A stretch of DNA of 27,960 bases from UBA5868 sp964482025 (GCA_964482025.1 CAYZVN010000044.1:1-27960); one strand, 5' to 3'; numbered from the stretch's first letter, positions 1 to 8,089 are shown. A program made the numbers and translations. The notes: generated by a model not told the origin, from the sequence alone.

Positions 1-248
1 GGCCGTAATTGGCCCGCTTTACTTGTGCGCCTGCAGACGCAGCCTGTTAGCCGCTTTTCAACCCTTTAGCCGGTCACCGCACGATGAGCCACCTATTACG
101 ATAAATTGCGTCCGTTAAGCGCGTATGCGTTATTTAATCATTAGCATCGACAAATGTTTAGGGTGTGGTGATATTAGGGTTATCGGTACGGCTACGATGT
201 TATTTTTTCCATCCCTGCGAAAGCGAAAATCGCCCGGATGAATAGTCA
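1..248. other. left-edge non-coding stretch
   Basis: I see no supported gene, RNA or mobile element here. It lies downstream of the two minus-strand genes at 249-1545. No strong terminator is visible for them: the best candidate is a very short GCGA-TTT-TCGC stem near 220-230 followed on the minus strand by a run of A rather than T. One heptamer at 115-121 fits the integron core-site pattern GTTRRRY, but no partner site was found. Confidence 0.5.
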
Positions 249-923
249 TTACCAATTCTCGATCTTGATATCACACACATCTTTTTCACTACCTAGTAAT
301 GGAAGCTCTGTTCTTACTTGACCACTGATGGGAATAATTTCTTTAAGATAAAGCCCCGCTTTCTCCCGACTGATCAAACGCAATACATCTCCGCAAATTG
401 CCGGAGATGAAGCGCGTAGATCATACGCAAAACTCCATTCTGCGGACGCAGAGTAACATTCCCCTTTGGCGCCCGATGCTTTTGAGGCGACAGGCTTAGT
501 GCATGCTACAAGCGTGGGCTCATAAGGAAGAACTTTTGACATGGGTTTTAATTGTGTTGAAGACAATACCCAGTCGGGATATTCAAGCACATACACGTTA
601 CCGAGCGCATCATTGATTGCCGGACGCAGGCCGAACGTGAATATTGACTGCACAATCTCTGGAAACAACCAAACATCCCCATTTTTGCCACCCATTTGAA
701 CGGCCGGATGATTCCTGTCCTCAGGATCTATCATAAATCCAGCCGTTATATTGGGGTGCATCGAAGAAGTCAGGCTCACGCTGTCCAGCTCTGTAGCGTC
801 CACAGAACGCTGAATTTTTTGTGCACGTGTCACGTCCCTCGTTCGGCCATCACCGGAGTGAGCGCAGGCAAGCGGCATAATAACCAGCGCTGCGCTCAGG
901 AACAATTTAAGGGAGCTTTTCAT
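249..923 (-). CDS. exported protein of unknown family, partner of the L,D-transpeptidase
   Basis: A 224-residue protein that I do not recognise. Its N-terminus is a clear signal sequence: basic MKSSLK, a hydrophobic stretch to about residue 18, then PLACAHS, which allows signal peptidase I cleavage after ACA; as a lipobox it is non-canonical because the -3 position is Pro. The mature part has about five Cys (including the C-terminal VCDIKIENW and PAICGD), suggesting disulfides in the periplasm, and no membrane span. The ATG lies inside the preceding gene: the two overlap by 17 bases and there is no good Shine-Dalgarno, so translation is probably coupled to the transpeptidase gene. Base composition is more AT-rich than the mnh operon to the right. 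A role as an inhibitor (immunity protein) of the neighbouring enzyme is an inference from this arrangement only; it could also be an unrelated envelope protein. Confidence 0.75.
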   Translation of the reverse strand: MKSSLKLFLSAALVIMPLACAHSGDGRTRDVTRAQKIQRSVDATELDSVSLTSSMHPNITAGFMIDPEDRNHPAVQMGGKNGDVWLFPEIVQSIFTFGLRPAINDALGNVYVLEYPDWVLSSTQLKPMSKVLPYEPTLVACTKPVASKASGAKGECYSASAEWSFAYDLRASSPAICGDVLRLISREKAGLYLKEIIPISGQVRTELPLLGSEKDVCDIKIENW

Positions 924-1545
924 TATATTTATGGACCACGAATTTAGTTTTAGGCTTGAATGCTCCTTGCAGGATAAGCTTATCGCGATCTGCGGGCTTT
1001 AGATGAATACATCCATGGGACGGTGCCAAATTAACCTTTAATCCCAATGCCGTCTCTGCCTCATTTGCAGGTGTCGTGTGAAACATTTGACCTGAAAGCG
1101 TTTCTTTTCCATCAAGGACTTTATTGCCATTCAAATCTTTAAACCAGCGAATGGCGATAGGGCCGAAATCGTTGAAGACCCAGCTACTGGGAACCTTCCT
1201 GGATTTGTATAAATCGTAGTATGTTTGTAGCAGTTCGGCTCGATCCACACCAACGTCCTTTTTTACCGAACCCCATTTTCCAGAGGGTAATTGGTACCAC
1301 ACATCGTTTGTCTTAGGTTTATCGAGAAGAGGTGTGCCCCACTTGATCTTTGAGTAGGGCCAAGTTGGCGTGTAATATCGTTCAGATCTATCGATGTAGT
1401 ATGTACCGGGCCAGGTCGGTTCTTCTGGCATGTAAGGGTCCGAGCCTACTGCGGAAGGGCCGCCCCACGCTTCGAAGCGACCAGCAACTATTCCATGCTC
1501 GAGAACTACCAGCAGATGTTGGCCAGGATAGAAGTGCAATTCCAT
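907..1545 (-). CDS. leaderless L,D-transpeptidase (YkuD) domain protein
   Basis: A 212-residue protein consisting of little more than a YkuD catalytic domain. The diagnostic motif SHGCIHL is at residues 176-182 with the nucleophile Cys179; the upstream conserved His is His156 in GQMFHTTP. The N-terminal beta strands (HLLVVLEHGIVAGRF, then GGPS and WPGTYYIDR) match the start of such domains. L,D-transpeptidases act on peptidoglycan stem peptides in the periplasm (3-3 cross-links, lipoprotein attachment) or cleave them. Unusually there is no signal peptide, no LysM or PG-binding domain, and no transmembrane segment, so as annotated the protein would stay in the cytoplasm unless exported by another route. 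The ATG at 1545 has AAAGGA about 8 bases upstream, and a sigma70-like promoter is at 1575-1603. The stop codon overlaps the next gene by 17 bases. The fold assignment is firm; a secreted-effector role is inference. Confidence 0.85.
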   Translation of the reverse strand: MELHFYPGQHLLVVLEHGIVAGRFEAWGGPSAVGSDPYMPEEPTWPGTYYIDRSERYYTPTWPYSKIKWGTPLLDKPKTNDVWYQLPSGKWGSVKKDVGVDRAELLQTYYDLYKSRKVPSSWVFNDFGPIAIRWFKDLNGNKVLDGKETLSGQMFHTTPANEAETALGLKVNLAPSHGCIHLKPADRDKLILQGAFKPKTKFVVHKYNEKLP

Positions 1546-1574
1546 ATTTAAGTCCTTTGATCCTTGAAAGCCGT

Positions 1575-1603
1575 AGCATATAGGTGCGTATTTATAACGT
1601 CAA
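1575..1603 (-). promoter_or_regulatory. sigma70-like promoter of the transpeptidase gene pair
   Basis: On the minus strand TTGACG (1598-1603) and TATGCT (1575-1580) are separated by exactly 17 bases. The -35 matches 5 of 6 and the -10 matches 4 of 6 consensus bases. Transcription would start near 1568, giving a leader of about 23 bases with the ribosome binding site. This indicates that the pair is transcribed independently of the mnh operon upstream. Confidence 0.55.
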
Positions 1604-1813
1604 ATAATGGATTTTGAATACTGGTTTTTCTAGCGAAAGAGCCTTTTTAAAGCTCAGTTTGAACTCAAAGCTGATTCGATGATAAAACTGTTTTCGCTCC
1701 TTTGAAATCCAATATTATCGAAGCGGATACCAGCCAGAGCATCCCGAAAGCCACCGCCAAGCGACGCCGCCGAGGCGCGGACTGATGCAAAATATCAGTC
1801 TTAATTTGTTCGA

Positions 1814-2191
1814 TTACTCGTCTGCTTCCACGGGAAATCTCTGGCTGCTCGGTTTGGTGTAATCCACCTTGCCGCTCTGCAGATCGCGATAAACCGCCGC
1901 ACGCATAATCATCATGGACGTTACCGGAGCCGTGAGAAACACAAACACCGTAATCAGAAGCTCGTGAATCACCGGGCGCGACTGCACCACACTGAAGTAC
2001 AGCATCGAGGCGATCAAAATGCTGCCGGTGCCGAGGGTGATGGTGATGGCCGGGGCGTGGATGCGTTGATAAAAATTGGGTAGCCGCAGCAATCCCAAGC
2101 CACCAATAAAAACAATAATGCCGCCGCACACCAGGAAAAGCGCGACCAATATAGATAACCACAGAGGTATAGTTTCAAGTGCGGCTGTCAT
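1814..2191 (-). CDS. mnhG: Na+/H+ antiporter subunit MnhG (MrpG)
   Basis: A 125-residue integral membrane subunit of the multisubunit Mrp-type Na+/H+ antiporter in the cytoplasmic membrane. Three hydrophobic spans are visible (about residues 8-32, 42-62 and 68-90), with the family motif GGLGLLRLPNFYQRIHAPA between the first two, the usual MnhG signature. The reading frame is open further upstream, but the ATG at 2191 is chosen because it overlaps the mnhF stop as ATGA, like the other junctions in this operon, and because MnhG proteins are normally 100-130 residues. It is the last gene of the operon. The hydrophilic tail ends VEADE. No convincing intrinsic terminator was seen in the 268 bases that follow. 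Confidence 0.93.
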   Translation of the reverse strand: MTAALETIPLWLSILVALFLVCGGIIVFIGGLGLLRLPNFYQRIHAPAITITLGTGSILIASMLYFSVVQSRPVIHELLITVFVFLTAPVTSMMIMRAAVYRDLQSGKVDYTKPSSQRFPVEADE

Positions 2192-2466
2192 TCGATGATT
2201 TCTCCGCGCATTAAAAATTTTGCTAGAGCAATGGACGATACGAATCCGGTAAGGGCTATCAGCAACGCCAGTTCGAAATAAAGCTCGTTGGAAAAACGTA
2301 TACCCATCATCAACGCCTGCATCATGGTGCTCATCCACAGAGTGTCGAGGGCCAATATGCGGTCTTGTGCCGAGGGCCCAATCACCAAGCGAATGGTGCA
2401 AAACACCATTGTCAATAGGATGCAGATCTGGGCAAAACCTACGGCATAGAGTAGTAAGGCGCTCAC
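2188..2466 (-). CDS. mnhF: Na+/H+ antiporter subunit MnhF (MrpF)
   Basis: A 92-residue subunit with three predicted transmembrane helices, matching the usual size of MnhF/MrpF. The segment RLVIGPSAQDRILALDTLW is the recognisable family motif (a G-P-x-x-x-D-R-x-x-x-D pattern). It starts with GTG at 2466, overlapping the mnhE stop as GTGA, and its own TGA overlaps the mnhG ATG by 4 bases, so translation is coupled on both sides. It is required as part of the small-subunit set of the Mrp complex and has no antiport activity by itself in studied systems. Confidence 0.93.
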   Translation of the reverse strand: MSALLLYAVGFAQICILLTMVFCTIRLVIGPSAQDRILALDTLWMSTMMQALMMGIRFSNELYFELALLIALTGFVSSIALAKFLMRGEIIE

Positions 2467-2963
2467 GCTTTATCCCCCTCGAAAATCTCGATTAACGGCT
2501 GCTCATAGCGCGTTTTTATGGTGTCGATCCACCATTGTTCATCGTGCAAGTCGAACACATGCAACGCCAAATCGTAAGTATCGGGCAGCAATTCCACCCA
2601 AACTGTACCGGGGGTGGTGTTGATAATGCCCGCCAGTACCGCCAGCCCCGAGGGACTGCGCAAATCCAGCGGCACCGTAATAAATTGTGAGTTCAAGCGG
2701 TCGCGGCGGGTGAACAAAATCAACAAGCTGACATTTATGCTGGAGCGGATGATTTCAATCATCGAGCCGATGATCAGATTCACTATGATCAACGGCCGGC
2801 GGATGGTCACATCCACTGGGAGAATCGCCCGAAACCAGTGGGGAATAATAATGGCCAACAACAGGCCGAGCAGAATGTCCGCCGGTTGCAGACTCTGGTT
2901 CACCAGCAGCCAGATCACCAATAAGGTTATGGATAATCGCGGAGCTGGAAGCCAAGTTGTCAT
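2463..2963 (-). CDS. mnhE: Na+/H+ antiporter subunit MnhE (MrpE)
   Basis: A 166-residue subunit of the Mrp antiporter. It has N-terminal hydrophobic helices (LSITLLVIWLLVNQ, then DILLGLLLAIIIPHWF), a third around residue 55, and a soluble C-terminal part containing the family motif VLAGIINTTPGTVWVEL. Length is typical of MnhE. The ATG at 2963 overlaps the mnhD stop by 4 bases (ATGA) and the stop overlaps the GTG of mnhF. MnhE is generally important for assembly of the complex and full activity. The soluble tail, with an acidic C-terminus, would face the cytoplasm. Confidence 0.93.
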   Translation of the reverse strand: MTTWLPAPRLSITLLVIWLLVNQSLQPADILLGLLLAIIIPHWFRAILPVDVTIRRPLIIVNLIIGSMIEIIRSSINVSLLILFTRRDRLNSQFITVPLDLRSPSGLAVLAGIINTTPGTVWVELLPDTYDLALHVFDLHDEQWWIDTIKTRYEQPLIEIFEGDKA

Positions 2964-4576
2964 GGTGTTTCCCCCCTATCTGCGACCGCAGGCTTCGATA
3001 ACACCTGCTGAATATAATGTTGCGGCTGGTGCAATGAGGCAGCGGTGCGATCGAGGTATCTTTTCAGCGGCCCTGCGTGCACGGTAAACACTACGCAGAT
3101 TAATAAGAGCGCGAAAATCGGCGCCGCTTCCATTACCTTGAGATTAGGGGCTTTGGCAATGGGCGCTGCCCAAAAGGTCCGCACCCCAAAGCGCATAAGG
3201 GCGATAACCGCTGCAAATCCCGATACGACGATCAAGATAATCAAACTCCAGCCCATGTATCCCAACGCTATCTCCGTATGCTCCGTCAATAAGGCATGAA
3301 AGATGGCGAATTTGGCAATAAAGCCCGACAGCGGCGGCATACCGGCCATAATCAACGCACATCCCGCAAAGGCCAGTCCGAGAAACGCCAACGCGCCGGG
3401 AATTGGTACGCCGACCGGCTCCTCCTGCTCATCCTCTACCGCAAATGCCTCCATGGTCACTGCTAGCATTGCAGCAGCGGGATTGCGAATCCGTTCGATC
3501 AATTCGATCAGCAACATAAACGCCGCGACCGCCAGGGTTGAGCTCAACAGGTAGAAGAGCGCGGCGCTGGTTAAAGCCGCTTGGCCATAACTGATAACGG
3601 CCAGCAAGGTACCCGACGAAATGATGGCACTGTAGCTTGCCAGCCGCCCAGGTTCCTGGCTGGCAAACATGCCGACAAGACCGAAGGCAATCGTGATCGT
3701 CCCGCCCCATAAAAGTGCGGTCGCACCAAAACCCGCAGAGCCGCCGGCCTCGCCTGAGAAGGTTAAAGACCACAACCTCAGCACAGTGTAAATGCCCACT
3801 TTAGTGACAAGGACCAGCATGGCGGCCACCGGTGGCGAGGCGGCGGAATAGGTTGTCGGCAGCCAAAACGACAGCGGCCAGATGGCACTCTTGGTCAGGA
3901 AGGCGGCCGCCAATATCGCGGTTGCAACGTGCAGCAACTGGCGGTCCGCATCCGGAAGCAGGGGTGTCTTTGCCGCTATATCCGCCATATTCAAGGTGCC
4001 TGTGGCGGCAAACACCAGAGCAATGCCAATGAGAAAGAGTGACGAACACAGGAGATTGACGATGATGAACTGCATTCCAGCACGTACGCGAGAGCTGTTA
4101 TAGCCATGCAAGACCAGTCCATAGCAAGCGGCGAGCATTACCTCAAAAAAGACAAACAGGTTAAATAAATCACCGGTGAGAAAAGCGCCGTTCAATCCCA
4201 TTAAAAGAAATTGGAACAGGGAAAAATAATGAACCCCGACGCGCCCCCAGCGCACATGGGAATACCACAAAGCTCCCAAGCCCATTACTGATGTCAGTAA
4301 CAACATGAGCACCGCCAGGCGATCCACCACCAAGGAGATGCCAAAAGGCGCGACCCAATTTGCCGCTAAGTAAACACCGATGCCGTCAGCCCAATAATCG
4401 TTTTCGATCAGCTGTAACAAGCACAGTGCGGTAACAAATTGCGCGGCCGTGCTCACCGCACTGAGGCCGAACCTCAAGGAAAAGTTGCGCCGGCTAAAGA
4501 GAATCAGCAGGGCCCCGCAGATCATTGGCAACAGAATCGGCAGGATGATCAGATGTGCGCTCCACTGCTCCATCAT
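2960..4576 (-). CDS. mnhD: Na+/H+ antiporter subunit MnhD (MrpD)
   Basis: A 538-residue proton-translocating subunit homologous to the NuoL/M/N antiporter-like subunits of respiratory complex I. About 14 hydrophobic segments are visible. The conserved glutamate of the family lies in NLFVFFEVMLAACYGLV, and the conserved lysine region in FLTKSAIWPLSFWLP, followed by YSAASPPVAAMLVLVTKVGIY; these are the residues that carry protons in relatives. The protein is somewhat longer than many MnhD, with a hydrophilic insert VEDEQEEP between two late helices (about residue 375-395) and a charged C-terminal tail. ATGATG occurs at the start; the first Met overlaps the mnhC stop. The stop overlaps mnhE by 4 bases. 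Confidence 0.94.
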   Translation of the reverse strand: MMEQWSAHLIILPILLPMICGALLILFSRRNFSLRFGLSAVSTAAQFVTALCLLQLIENDYWADGIGVYLAANWVAPFGISLVVDRLAVLMLLLTSVMGLGALWYSHVRWGRVGVHYFSLFQFLLMGLNGAFLTGDLFNLFVFFEVMLAACYGLVLHGYNSSRVRAGMQFIIVNLLCSSLFLIGIALVFAATGTLNMADIAAKTPLLPDADRQLLHVATAILAAAFLTKSAIWPLSFWLPTTYSAASPPVAAMLVLVTKVGIYTVLRLWSLTFSGEAGGSAGFGATALLWGGTITIAFGLVGMFASQEPGRLASYSAIISSGTLLAVISYGQAALTSAALFYLLSSTLAVAAFMLLIELIERIRNPAAAMLAVTMEAFAVEDEQEEPVGVPIPGALAFLGLAFAGCALIMAGMPPLSGFIAKFAIFHALLTEHTEIALGYMGWSLIILIVVSGFAAVIALMRFGVRTFWAAPIAKAPNLKVMEAAPIFALLLICVVFTVHAGPLKRYLDRTAASLHQPQHYIQQVLSKPAVADRGETP

Positions 4577-4914
4577 CGGGTCGATTCCTTACCGTCGACG
4601 TGATCGGTACCGGTCAAGCCGCGCGATGCCAGCAGCACCACTAAATAAAGCGCGGTGCTGGCAAAGCCGATGACGATGGCAGTCAATACCAGTGCTTGCG
4701 GCAGCGGGTCGGCAAATTGAGCAGGATCAATATCCTCCGTCAGCGTAATGGGCGCCTGGTTGAACTTGGCTCGCCCCATCAAAAAAATGAATAGGTTGAC
4801 GGCGTACGACAGCAACAACAGGCCGGTGATGACCTGAAAGGTGCGTGGACGTAACACCAGCCATACACCCGATCCACATAGCACGCCTATGGAAATGGCA
4901 AGAATGGCTTCCAC
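4573..4914 (-). CDS. mnhC: Na+/H+ antiporter subunit MnhC (MrpC)
   Basis: A 113-residue NuoK-like subunit with three transmembrane helices. The central helix-loop LLLSYAVNLFIFLMGR and the following loop ending ADPLPQALVLTAIVIGFA are the conserved MnhC features. The start is GTG at 4914, which shares one base with the TAG stop of mnhAB (TAGTG), so translation is coupled. The TGA overlaps the mnhD ATG by 4 bases. Size and order in the operon leave little doubt. Confidence 0.94.
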   Translation of the reverse strand: MEAILAISIGVLCGSGVWLVLRPRTFQVITGLLLLSYAVNLFIFLMGRAKFNQAPITLTEDIDPAQFADPLPQALVLTAIVIGFASTALYLVVLLASRGLTGTDHVDGKESTR

Positions 4915-7808
4915 TAGTTGAGCTCCTTGAGTATTTGAGAATCGCTCTGACTCACACCGGGCTGTCGATGACTGCGCAACGACTGGTGCGCCAGTGCTAC
5001 CAGAATCAAGGTTGTACTGCCCACCACCACTGCGAATACCCCCAAGTCAAACAAGAAGGCACTGGGTGCGTGAATTTCGCCCACAATAGGCAAGGTCAAA
5101 TGCGCGGTATGGCTGGTGAGGAATGGATAACCGAACAGCCACGCGCCCATTGCGGTTGCCAGCACAATCATCAGACCAAAGGACAACCACCGATGCGGCC
5201 GCAGATGCAAGCGCGATTCAATCCAATTGGTGCCCGCCAACATGTACTGCAGAATAATCCCTATGGCAAAGGTTAAACCGGCGACGAATCCTCCACCCGG
5301 CAGGTTGTGTCCGCGCATAAACATATAGGCGGCAATCATGGCGATAATCGGTGAGAGTAAGCGCAGGTAAACCCCTGGCACCATCAGGTAGCCGGTGGTC
5401 GCCTGCTGGTGCGGCAACTGGCCGGAGGCCGGGTCTAAAGAGTCAGTCTGCTGGATCGGCAATTGGATGCTCTCCGGCGCAGGGCGGAAACGCCGTAAAA
5501 GCGCGTAAACGGTCAACGACACTATGGTCAAAACGCAAATTTCACCCATGGTGTCAAAACCGCGAAAATCCACCAGCAAGACGTTAACCACATTGCTGCC
5601 ACCGCCTTCGCTGAGCGCCTTCAACATAAAGTAGTCGCTGATGGAGTGGTGGGAGGGATTGATCATCACCCAATAACTCAATGCCGCCATGCCAAGGCCG
5701 GTGATAAAGGCGATCGCCAGATCGCGGGACCGGCGCCCCCAAACGCTCCAAGGCACAACGATATTGAGCGCCGCCGGCGGCAGCCGTGGAGGCAACCAGC
5801 GCAGGCCCAGCAAAATTAAAATGGTGGTCACCGTCTCCACCATCAGTTGGGTGAGCGCAAGATCGGGTGCGGAAAGCGCCAAAAAGGTCAAACACGTAAT
5901 AATGCCGGTGCCGCCAATTAACGCAAGGGCGCGCAAGCGGTGATATTTCGCCTGCCAGGCCGCACCTATGGCGCAGGCACAGCCCATTAGCCAAAGCACT
6001 GCGAAACCCCAATCAAAATTGCTAGTCGCCCGAGCCGGATCGAAGGACATAAGGCGCGGCCACGTGAGCGCTGCGGCTACCACCGTGACCGAGAGAATCA
6101 CAAAAATCTGCGGCTGTATGCGCCGGGTGCTGAACCACTTTTCGAGACGTCCAGCGCCAACCGAAAGCGATAGCAGTACGCTCTCATAGGCTTGCGCTCC
6201 GCTGAGCCTGTGCAACAAGGGCACCTTGTCGCGGTGGGTGAGGTCGGCGTAGGTGCGCAGCACCATATAAAACGCCACCCCAAGGAGTAACGCGGCGATA
6301 CTCATGAGCAGCGGTGTGTTGAATCCGTGCCATACCGCCAGGCTGTAATAGGGCGTCTGATCACCGAGCACCGATGCCACCGCAAGGTGTAATACGGGCC
6401 CTATGCTAAGGCCGGGAATAATGCCGACTATCAAACAGCACAACACCAGAAACTCCACCGGGAATCTCATCCAGCGCGGCGGCTCGTGAGGTCGCGACGG
6501 CAAATCCTGCGCTGGAGGGCCAAAAAACACATAAATAAAACGCAGCGAATAAGCGACGCTGAAGATGCCGTAAATCACCGCCGCAAACGACATCCAATTG
6601 CCATAGCCCCAGTGCAACGCCTCGGAAAAAAACATTTCCTTGGAGAGGAAACCATTCAGCAGCGGCACACCCGCCATGGCGGCACTGGCGATAATCGCCA
6701 GGATGGAGGTATGCGGCATCATCGACAAAAGTCCGCGTAACTTGCGCAGATCCCGCGTGCCACTTTCGTGATCGATAATACCGACCGCCATAAACAAAGA
6801 CGCTTTGAAAGTGGCGTGGTTGAGGGTGTGGAAGATCGCCGCCACCATCGCAAGGGGCGAGCCTATGCCCAAGAGCACGGTAATCAAACCCAGGTGGCTA
6901 ATGGTGGAGTACGCCAACAGTCCTTTTAAGTCATGCTGAAAAATCGCCATAAACGAACCGATCAGCATGGTGGCGATCCCCGCTCCCGCCACGACCCAGG
7001 TCCACTCATTGGTGCCAGATAGTATCGGCCAGAGCCGAATCAGGAGAAAAATTCCCGCCTTGACCATGGTGGCGGAGTGCAAATAAGAGGAAACGGGTGT
7101 CGGCGCCGCCATGGCGTGGGGCAACCAGAAATGAAATGGAAACTGCGCACTTTTCGTCAGCGCGCCTAGAGCGATCAGAATAAAGGTAGGGACGTACCAC
7201 GCGTGCTCGCGCACCGCGTCTCCGGCGGCGAGTACGACGTCCAACTCATAGCTACCGACGATATGGCCGAGCATCAATACGCCGGTCAACAAACACAACC
7301 CGCCGGTTGCCGTAACCGTGAGCGCCATGCGCGCGCCTCTGCGAGCGTCGGCGCGGTGATGCCAATAGCTGATTAATAGAAACGAAGCCAGACTGGTGAG
7401 TTCCCAAAACATCACCAGTTGAATTAAGTTGCCGGATAAAACCACACCGACCATGCTGCCCATAAACGCCAGCAGAAAGGAAAAGAAACGCGGCACCGGG
7501 TCTTCTGGTGACATGTAGTAGCGGGCATATAACACGACCAATAGAGTGATCACTTGGATCAGCCCCATAAACAGCCAGGCGAGACCATCCATGCGCAGCG
7601 AGAAATACAAGCCCAACTCGGGCATCCAATCGAGGCGATAGTGAACAACTTCGCCGGCGGCAATCGCCGGGTATAAACCGGCGGTAATCACTAAGCCACA
7701 AACGGCGATAAGTCCAGACAGCCACGCTTCGCGATTGCGCGCATCCTCCGGCATACAGGCAGCGATAAAGCTGCCAATAAAGGGCATTAAGATCAGACTC
7801 AGCAACAT
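4914..7808 (-). CDS. mnhA: fused Na+/H+ antiporter subunit MnhA-MnhB (MrpA')
   Basis: A 964-residue first subunit of the Mrp complex. Residues 1 to about 780 are MnhA: an NuoL-like antiporter part with the catalytic-type glutamate in MFWELTSLASFLLISYWHHR (about 134) and lysine in ALGALTKSAQFPFHFWLP (about 219), followed by the C-terminal MbhD/MbhE-like helices (ALTQLMVETVTTILILLG; VNVLLVDFRGFDTMGEICV). The last ~150 residues are a complete MnhB (MVPGVYLRLLSPIIAMIAAYMFMRG split from HNLPGGGFVAGLTFAIG). This A-B fusion with order A'CDEFG is the group-2 arrangement known from Vibrio and other Gram-negatives, so no separate mnhB is expected. The complex exports Na+ (sometimes Li+, K+) in exchange for protons, supporting alkaline pH and salt tolerance. 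The ATG at 7808 is preceded by a weak Shine-Dalgarno and by the repeat-rich leader at 7838-8039. Confidence 0.95.
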   Translation of the reverse strand: MLLSLILMPFIGSFIAACMPEDARNREAWLSGLIAVCGLVITAGLYPAIAAGEVVHYRLDWMPELGLYFSLRMDGLAWLFMGLIQVITLLVVLYARYYMSPEDPVPRFFSFLLAFMGSMVGVVLSGNLIQLVMFWELTSLASFLLISYWHHRADARRGARMALTVTATGGLCLLTGVLMLGHIVGSYELDVVLAAGDAVREHAWYVPTFILIALGALTKSAQFPFHFWLPHAMAAPTPVSSYLHSATMVKAGIFLLIRLWPILSGTNEWTWVVAGAGIATMLIGSFMAIFQHDLKGLLAYSTISHLGLITVLLGIGSPLAMVAAIFHTLNHATFKASLFMAVGIIDHESGTRDLRKLRGLLSMMPHTSILAIIASAAMAGVPLLNGFLSKEMFFSEALHWGYGNWMSFAAVIYGIFSVAYSLRFIYVFFGPPAQDLPSRPHEPPRWMRFPVEFLVLCCLIVGIIPGLSIGPVLHLAVASVLGDQTPYYSLAVWHGFNTPLLMSIAALLLGVAFYMVLRTYADLTHRDKVPLLHRLSGAQAYESVLLSLSVGAGRLEKWFSTRRIQPQIFVILSVTVVAAALTWPRLMSFDPARATSNFDWGFAVLWLMGCACAIGAAWQAKYHRLRALALIGGTGIITCLTFLALSAPDLALTQLMVETVTTILILLGLRWLPPRLPPAALNIVVPWSVWGRRSRDLAIAFITGLGMAALSYWVMINPSHHSISDYFMLKALSEGGGSNVVNVLLVDFRGFDTMGEICVLTIVSLTVYALLRRFRPAPESIQLPIQQTDSLDPASGQLPHQQATTGYLMVPGVYLRLLSPIIAMIAAYMFMRGHNLPGGGFVAGLTFAIGIILQYMLAGTNWIESRLHLRPHRWLSFGLMIVLATAMGAWLFGYPFLTSHTAHLTLPIVGEIHAPSAFLFDLGVFAVVVGSTTLILVALAHQSLRSHRQPGVSQSDSQILKELN

Positions 7809-7837
7809 ATTTTCGTCAATATTAATGACTGAAGATC

Positions 7838-8039
7838 GGGCTGAGAAATCAGACTTGCCTCAGCCCACCTGCGGATTTTCGACCCGCAAGACTACCATGC
7901 GATGACCCCAATGTGTGAAGGGGTCTGCACAACCGGTTTTGCGAAACGGCAAAAAGCGCAACTCAGCAATCCCTGATTACCGCTCTCACCTGAGCGGCTC
8001 GCGCCGCCTAGACGTTTGGCAAGTCGCTAACGTCTAGGC
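7838..8039 (-). promoter_or_regulatory. repeat-rich 5' region of the mnh operon, candidate structured leader RNA
   Basis: Five perfect inverted repeats lie one after another between aroA and mnhAB: 7838-7845/7859-7866 (8 bp, GGGCTGAG, 13-base loop); 7870-7874/7884-7888 (5 bp, TGCGG); 7904-7909/7920-7925 (6 bp, GACCCC); 7980-7985/7992-7997 (6 bp, CCGCTC, 6-base loop); and 8006-8016/8029-8039 (11 bp, GCCTAGACGTT). In addition GCAAG in the loop of the first hairpin (minus strand, 7854-7858) can pair with CTTGC at 7886-7890, which overlaps an arm of the second hairpin, so the two pairings would compete. The first hairpin begins 30 bases before the mnhAB ATG. No member of a known riboswitch class is identified here with certainty; the outermost hairpin could instead belong to the 3' end of aroA. 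Confidence 0.45.
8006..8039. terminator. 11-bp hairpin downstream of aroA
   Basis: A perfect 11-bp stem (GCCTAGACGTT with AACGTCTAGGC) encloses a 12-base loop, 51 bases after the aroA stop. No T-run follows on the minus strand, so it is not a standard intrinsic terminator; it may stabilise the aroA 3' end, or be part of the mnh leader. A separate TTTTT run on the minus strand at 8056-8060 follows a GC-rich stretch and could be the true aroA end, but its stem is weak. Confidence 0.35.
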
Positions 8040-8089
8040 CGCACAACGCACGCGCAAAAAGGCCGGTCCGACCTCGTTTGCGCTGCAAA

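Noticed and set aside
90..125. GTTAAGC at 115-121 resembling an integron attC core site next to a cassette-like gene pair.
   Set aside because: No matching RYYYAAC partner and no internal imperfect palindrome of the right spacing could be found; one heptamer is expected by chance.
1665..1790. Small minus-strand ORF (41 residues from a TTG) after mnhG with basic residues and a hydrophobic segment.
   Set aside because: No ATG with a ribosome binding site in a convincing place, and the frame only runs on from a shadow of mnhG.
7980..7997. Hairpin with hexanucleotide loop as an ANTAR (NasT-type) antitermination target.
   Set aside because: The loop AGGTGA lacks G at position 4, and the downstream genes are not nitrogen genes.
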